Shown: in pieces, positions 59,341 through 64,000 of the stretch
How positions within the stretch are numbered: the stretch's first letter is position 1
Layout of the letters: every line of letters begins with the position of its first letter
DNA from: GCA-001735895 sp964488685
GTDB taxonomy: Bacteria > Pseudomonadota > Gammaproteobacteria > GCA-001735895
NCBI GenBank assembly: GCA_964488685.1
Contig: CAZAVY010000001.1
Span: 1 to 64,000, forward strand
Direction: 5' to 3'
Length of the DNA stretch: 64,000 bases
The notes under the pieces: generated by a model
What the model was told of the DNA's origin: nothing
Database searches by the model: none
The model's input: only the letters and a program-made list of their open reading frames with translations
Made by a program: the position numbers and the translations under genes

Positions 59341-61650
59341 CTAAAAGCTCGCGCCTAGCGCGAATTGAAATTCCTGGGTTTCATCGCCGGATTCATCGTT
59401 AAGTGGAAACGCATAGCTAAACTCGATGGGACCGATAAATGAAAACCACTTGGCGGACAGCCCGACCGATTGCCGCAATTCATCTGTCTCGTAAGAGTCG
59501 ACATCAGCGAACACACTTCCGAAGTCAAAGTATACCCCAACCCTGAATGTTTCTGAACTGCCCAGAGATTCGATCGGAAATATAACCTCTGCAGTTCCGA
59601 TTACTTGAAGATTGCCACCGAAATTGTCGCCATTACTATCTACCGGGCCCAGGCTGTTAAACTCGTAGCCCCTGACGGAACGTACTCCGCCCGCGGTAAA
59701 CTTCTCGAAAATCGGTAAATCAACCGAATCGCCGTAACTATCGCCGTAACCGACCCTGCCTTTAAAATTTAAGGTGAAGGTTTTATTCAGGGCAAAAGCG
59801 GTTTGATGCCGATACCTGACTTTATAAAAATCGAGATCACCCGCTTGAAACTCGAACCTGATGCTATTGAGAGATCCGGAATCCGCAAAAATTCTGCGAT
59901 TACGGGTGTCCTTGGCGAGACCGATCGCAGCAAATACAGTGTCATACCTGCTACCATCAATTTCGGATTGCGGGGTCGTTTCATCAAACTCATCGCTGTT
60001 GTTGATGATGAAATCGAAAACCTCATCTGACGATGAACCGGTTGTTTCAAGATCATTACGCAATACACCAAGCTCCAGTCTGAGCGTATTGAACTCCGAT
60101 AAGGGAATACCGTAGTCGACCGACACGCTAATGCGATCAATTAAAAAGTTACTGGTGTTGTTTTCCGACGAATCGGTTTCAGTGAAAACGAAGTTAAAAC
60201 CACGGCTGACACCGTCCGGCGTGTAGTAGGGATTCTTATACTTAAACGCAAAACGTTGTGAAGCCGCGGAATTATCGAAAGTAAACTCGACGGCGTTACC
60301 GGTACCAAAAATATTGTCATGTGCAAAGCCAAGGTTCAGAAGCGCTCCCTGTACCTGGGAAAAACCAAGGCCAACCTGAAGATTTCCAGAAAACCTTTCG
60401 CTCACTTCGATATTGATATCCACCTGGTCATCGGTATCGGCTACCTTTTGTAAATTGAATTTTACTGAACCAAGATAATTCAATCGTTGCAGCCGCACCT
60501 TCGAACGGTCAACCTTTGAACGCCGATACATTTCTCCTTCAAACTGTCGCATCTCCCGGCGCAGGACTAAATCCTTGGTTTTTTCATTCCCGCTAAAGTT
60601 AATATATCGAACCCGAACTTTTTTGCCTGGAACGACAAGAAACTGTAATGCCACGGTGTTATTTTCTACATCGAGGTCGGTTTTTATCCTGATGTCGGCA
60701 AACGCATATCCATCCTCCCCGAGGCGTTTTTGCATTGCGCTGATGACGCTGTTTATTTTTTTACGGGAAAAAACTTCTCCCTCGCGAAAATTGATCAGGG
60801 CCCGCATCTCCACCGCATCGACTACCATTTCACCCGCCATCTTGATTTGATTGACGGTAAATTGACTACCCTCGCGAATATTAACGGTGATACTGATGTC
60901 TTTTCGATCCGGGCTTATGGTTACTTGCTGCGAACTCACCTCGAACTGAATATAACCCCGATCGAGATAGAACGACTTTAACGCTTCCAGGTCGGCCGTA
61001 AGTTTAGAGCTGGAGTATCCGTCATCGGCAAACCAGCCGGCACTGCTTGGTTCAAGCTCGAACAAATCAAGTAAATCCTCGTCGTCGAAACCTTGATTAC
61101 CGGTGATATTGATGGATTTTATGGTCGCCGATATACCTTCAGAAATAGTAATGTCGATTGCAATTCGGTTTTCATCCAATCTACGCCAATCGGCATCGAT
61201 ACGGGCTGCATACTTCCCCTGCGAGTAATAGACCTGCTGCAACTCCAGCTCAAGTTTTTTCAGTTTGTTTTCATCGAATATCCGGCCTTTAGACATATTG
61301 ACCTGATCCAGTGCCTGCTCCAGGGATTCATCTTCGATATCTTTGTTACCTTCAAAGTTTACTTCAGCAATCGAGGGCCGCTCCACCACTTTGATGATTA
61401 GCACATTTCCTCTCCGCAGCAATTCGATGTCGTCAAAAAAGCCGGTGGAGTAAAGCTCGCGAATAAGCTCAGGTGTACGTTCGGTATCGAGCGATTCGCC
61501 GACGTTAATGGGGAGGTAACTGAATACGGTACCGATGGTTATCTTCTTGATACCGACAACTTCGATATTTTCTACGATAAAGCTATCGGCATTCACCCCA
61601 CAGGGCATCGACAACAGTACCAGGGCACTGATCCAGGCAGAAATTCGCAA
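59341..61650 (-). CDS. bamA: Outer membrane protein assembly factor BamA
   Basis: BamA inserts outer-membrane proteins. A signal peptide (about 1-21) is followed by five POTRA domains (about 22-420, each containing an IVVE-type strand and helix) and a 16-strand barrel ending FQFALGASF, with the C-terminal phenylalanine typical for outer-membrane proteins. The VRGYEFNSLGP motif in the barrel matches the conserved VRGF/Y loop. Length is 769. It lies between rseP and skp. Confidence 0.97.
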   Translation of the reverse strand: MRISAWISALVLLSMPCGVNADSFIVENIEVVGIKKITIGTVFSYLPINVGESLDTERTPELIRELYSTGFFDDIELLRRGNVLIIKVVERPSIAEVNFEGNKDIEDESLEQALDQVNMSKGRIFDENKLKKLELELQQVYYSQGKYAARIDADWRRLDENRIAIDITISEGISATIKSINITGNQGFDDEDLLDLFELEPSSAGWFADDGYSSSKLTADLEALKSFYLDRGYIQFEVSSQQVTISPDRKDISITVNIREGSQFTVNQIKMAGEMVVDAVEMRALINFREGEVFSRKKINSVISAMQKRLGEDGYAFADIRIKTDLDVENNTVALQFLVVPGKKVRVRYINFSGNEKTKDLVLRREMRQFEGEMYRRSKVDRSKVRLQRLNYLGSVKFNLQKVADTDDQVDINIEVSERFSGNLQVGLGFSQVQGALLNLGFAHDNIFGTGNAVEFTFDNSAASQRFAFKYKNPYYTPDGVSRGFNFVFTETDSSENNTSNFLIDRISVSVDYGIPLSEFNTLRLELGVLRNDLETTGSSSDEVFDFIINNSDEFDETTPQSEIDGSRYDTVFAAIGLAKDTRNRRIFADSGSLNSIRFEFQAGDLDFYKVRYRHQTAFALNKTFTLNFKGRVGYGDSYGDSVDLPIFEKFTAGGVRSVRGYEFNSLGPVDSNGDNFGGNLQVIGTAEVIFPIESLGSSETFRVGVYFDFGSVFADVDSYETDELRQSVGLSAKWFSFIGPIEFSYAFPLNDESGDETQEFQFALGASF

Positions 61651-61652
61651 AC

Positions 61653-63032
61653 TTATTCTACCAGGCGCAATAAATCATTATAAATGGCGATCGACATCAG
61701 GCAAAACAGCAACAGGATGCCAATTTTCTGCCCAATAATTTCGGTTGCTTCCGATACCGGGCTGCCCTTGAATATTTCAACCAAATAGTAAAACAGATGT
61801 CCGCCATCCAGCATCGGTACCGGGAGCAGGTTTAAAACACCAAGACTAATACTGATAATAGCGAGGAATCCAAGAAATTGCTCCAAGCCGATGCGGGCGG
61901 AAATCCCTGCGTAGTGGGCAATCGTAATCGGACCACTTAAATTTTTGACGCTGGCCTCACCCGTGACCAGCTTACCCAATACCCGCAGTGTGATCCAGGT
62001 CATGCGCCAGGTTTTATCCAGGGCTTGCACCATTCCATCGAGTGGTCCGTAACGTTCTACTACCATCATTTCACGCCGGATAGATTCGGGAATTTCGATT
62101 CGATTTCGGACCCCGATGTAGCCGAAAGTTTCGCCTGCCTCGGTGCGACTGCGCGGAATCAATGTCAGGTCAACCGCATCTCCATCACGCAAAACTCTTA
62201 ATTCCATCACCGTCTCAGGGTTACCGCGAATACGACTCACCCATTGCCGTGCACTGACAATATCAATTCCACCCAGTGATAATATATTGTCTCCAGCCAG
62301 TAAACCCGCCTGCTGAGCTGCACCGCCAGGTAAAACTTCGGCGATGATTGGCGGTAACTCAGGCCTCCATGCGGATAAGCCAAGGTCTCGCATCAAATCA
62401 ATTTGATCTTTTTTTAACAATGCCAGTTCCCGTATATCGATAGCCCTGTCGTGAATTTGAAAATCCGGACCTTGCACCTGCAAAATGATTTGATCGGCAC
62501 TAACCGATTCTTCCAGCATGGCGAATCGGGCCCGTTCCCAGCTCACGGTTTCCACCCCGTTCACCGCAAGTATAAGGTCGCCTCGCTTAACCCCGGCTGT
62601 ATAGGCCGGGCCGGGATTGGCGATTTCCCCGATTACAGGTTTGACACCGTTTATCCCGGCAATAAAAATCAGGTAATAGGCCAGTATCGCAAACAGAAAG
62701 TTGAATGCCGGTCCCGCCGCCACGATAGCAATACGACGCCATACCGATTTTCTGTTAAAAGCGCGATCCAGTTCATGGGTATCAACCTCGCCTTCACGTT
62801 CGTCGAGCATTTTGACGTATCCGCCGAAGGGAATTGCGGCAATCACGTATTCGGTCTGATCCGGGCCCGATTGCCTGGTCCACAAAGGTTTGCCAAAACC
62901 AACCGAAAATCGCAACACCTTGACTCCGAGCTTACGGGCAACCCAGAAATGACCGAATTCATGCACCGTGACCAGAACACCGATAGCGACAATGAAGGCG
63001 AGAATACTGTAAACAATACCCAGAAAGTCCAT
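61653..63032 (-). CDS. rseP: RseP site-2 protease
   Basis: RseP cleaves the anti-sigma factor RseA in the membrane and so releases sigma-E. The zinc site HEFGH lies at about residues 24-28 within the first membrane helix, with the second metal motif NLLPVPMLDGGHLFYY near the C-terminus. Two PDZ domains (about 125-290) control access. Four membrane helices are present. Length is 459. It starts after dxr and before bamA, as is usual. Confidence 0.97.
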   Translation of the reverse strand: MDFLGIVYSILAFIVAIGVLVTVHEFGHFWVARKLGVKVLRFSVGFGKPLWTRQSGPDQTEYVIAAIPFGGYVKMLDEREGEVDTHELDRAFNRKSVWRRIAIVAAGPAFNFLFAILAYYLIFIAGINGVKPVIGEIANPGPAYTAGVKRGDLILAVNGVETVSWERARFAMLEESVSADQIILQVQGPDFQIHDRAIDIRELALLKKDQIDLMRDLGLSAWRPELPPIIAEVLPGGAAQQAGLLAGDNILSLGGIDIVSARQWVSRIRGNPETVMELRVLRDGDAVDLTLIPRSRTEAGETFGYIGVRNRIEIPESIRREMMVVERYGPLDGMVQALDKTWRMTWITLRVLGKLVTGEASVKNLSGPITIAHYAGISARIGLEQFLGFLAIISISLGVLNLLPVPMLDGGHLFYYLVEIFKGSPVSEATEIIGQKIGILLLFCLMSIAIYNDLLRLVE

Positions 63033-63037
63033 CGTAT

Positions 63038-64000
63038 TCAGACCTTTTCCTGAACCAGTTGGTACGCTAAATGACGCGCGTTGGAATCCGCCTGCAGGAT
63101 AGCTTCCAGTTCATCGGCAGGGCCCGGACTTGTTTTTTCCATTACTTTGACAATCAATTTGGGAATCTCGGTAAATTTAATTTGTTTTTGTAAAAACTTC
63201 TCAACTGCAATTTCGTTGGCCGCATTCAATACTGCCATACTGTTTCCACCCTGTTGCCAGGCCTCGCGCGCCAATGCCAGGCAGGGATAGCGTGTTTCGT
63301 CTGCCAGTGTGAAGTCTAATTGACCAACCTGCAACAAATTCAATGCTTCTACGCCACTTTCGATTCGACTCGGCCAGGCCAGGGCATTGGCAATCGGTAT
63401 GCGCATATCAGGATTCCCCATTTGCGCGATCACTGACCCATCGATATATGAAACCATGGAATGCACGATACTTTGCCGATGCAGCAAAATCTCAACATCG
63501 GCGTGATCAACCGCAAACAACCAGCAGGCTTCGATCATTTCCAGCCCCTTGTTCATCATGGTCGCGGAGTCGACTGAAATTTTTGGCCCCATATCCCAGT
63601 TAGGGTGGTCGCAGGCCTGTTGCGGGGTTACGTCATCAAGGGATCCAGCATCAAAATCCCGAAACGGACCGCCAGAACCGGTCAGAATTACCTTGCTTAT
63701 GCCTCTGCCAGCAACACCCTGGTGAATGGTTCCCACGGGAAGGCATTGAAAGATTGCGTTGTGTTCGCTGTCAACCGGTAACAGTTCGGCGCCATGCCGT
63801 TTAACTTCTTTCATGAACAAGGCACCGGCCATAACCAGTGATTCCTTGTTGGCCAGCAGAATGCGCTTACCCGCACCAACTGCGGCCAGGCATGGGAGCA
63901 ACCCAACCGCACCAACGATGGCGGCAACCACCACATCGACTTCATCGGCTGCAGCGACTTCGACCAACCCAGACTCGCCTGCCAGAACCTCGGTTGGTAA
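63038..64000 (-). CDS. dxr: 1-deoxy-D-xylulose 5-phosphate reductoisomerase, partial at the window edge
   Basis: Dxr makes methylerythritol phosphate in isoprenoid synthesis. The visible 321 codons run from the middle of the NADPH-binding domain (EVLAGESGLVEVAAADEVD) to the stop. Metal and substrate blocks are ANKESLVMAG, PVDSEHNAIFQCLP, GSGGPFRDFD and HPNWDMGPKISVDSATMMNKGLE. The N-terminal portion with the NADPH glycine motif lies beyond position 64000. The C-terminal domain ends AYQLVQEKV. Confidence 0.96.
   Translation of the reverse strand, partial: LPTEVLAGESGLVEVAAADEVDVVVAAIVGAVGLLPCLAAVGAGKRILLANKESLVMAGALFMKEVKRHGAELLPVDSEHNAIFQCLPVGTIHQGVAGRGISKVILTGSGGPFRDFDAGSLDDVTPQQACDHPNWDMGPKISVDSATMMNKGLEMIEACWLFAVDHADVEILLHRQSIVHSMVSYIDGSVIAQMGNPDMRIPIANALAWPSRIESGVEALNLLQVGQLDFTLADETRYPCLALAREAWQQGGNSMAVLNAANEIAVEKFLQKQIKFTEIPKLIVKVMEKTSPGPADELEAILQADSNARHLAYQLVQEKV

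Overview
The window looks like chromosomal DNA of a gammaproteobacterium with balanced base composition (roughly half G+C by eye). Three blocks of conserved gene order support this. One runs nnrED-tsaE-amidase-mutL-miaA-hfq-hflX-hflK-hflC-DUF2065-hisZ-purA, with rnr-rlmB-rpsF-rpsR-rplI-dnaB-alr lying close by. The other is the envelope cluster dxr-rseP-bamA-skp-lpxD-fabZ-lpxA at the right edge. Genus cannot be read from the sequence. No phage, CRISPR array or autonomous insertion sequence was found.

Layout. 1-3.6 kb: a glutaredoxin-like protein, an unnamed secreted protein, a divergent MarR regulator with a cysteine-rich tail, a DUF853 helicase remnant and an MDR oxidoreductase. 3.6-6.8 kb: a segment of about 3.1 kb bounded by a 48-bp direct repeat of the 3' half of tRNA-Arg(ACG), the footprint of site-specific integration. 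It holds an intact FecR-domain gene, a 38-residue lysine-rich gene, remnants of a methyltransferase and a GH130 gene, and two palindromes, but no integrase. 6.9-16.9 kb: a GHKL-type ATPase, alr, dnaB (frameshifted near its 5' end), rplI, DUF2232, rpsR, rpsF, rlmB, rnr and tRNA-Leu(CAG). 16.9-19.5 kb: a lipoprotein and a secreted metalloprotease. 19.5-33.1 kb: the purA...nnrED superoperon plus an alpha/beta hydrolase. 33.1-38.6 kb: a decayed transporter zone (MFS remnant, collapsed liv operon, orphan substrate-binding protein) interleaved with argO, a phosphatase and a PPOX flavoprotein. 38.7-50.5 kb: class II DAHP synthase, an MTHFR-family protein, an FAD oxidoreductase-SelD fusion, a sugar dehydrogenase, a small-protein cluster ending in argG, an MBL hydrolase, DUF4197, a HAD phosphatase, a peroxiredoxin and tsaB. 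50.6-64 kb: an inverted-repeat element, a TPR protein, a giant propeller/TPR/transglutaminase protein where lpxB often lies, and the lpxA-to-dxr cluster.

The genes are mostly housekeeping: replication and cell wall (dnaB, alr), ribosome and RNA turnover (S6, S18, L9, RNase R, RlmB), tRNA modification (MiaA, TsaE, TsaB), mismatch repair (MutL with an endonuclease motif), membrane-protease control (HflKC) and outer-membrane biogenesis (BamA, Skp, LpxA, LpxD, FabZ, RseP). The most unusual signals are the tRNA-Arg integration scar, a short-repeat family whose arm carries the annotated mutL ATG, a chimeric LivG-LivF remnant with two Walker A motifs, the dnaB frameshift, and the giant periplasmic transglutaminase-like protein next to the lipid A genes.
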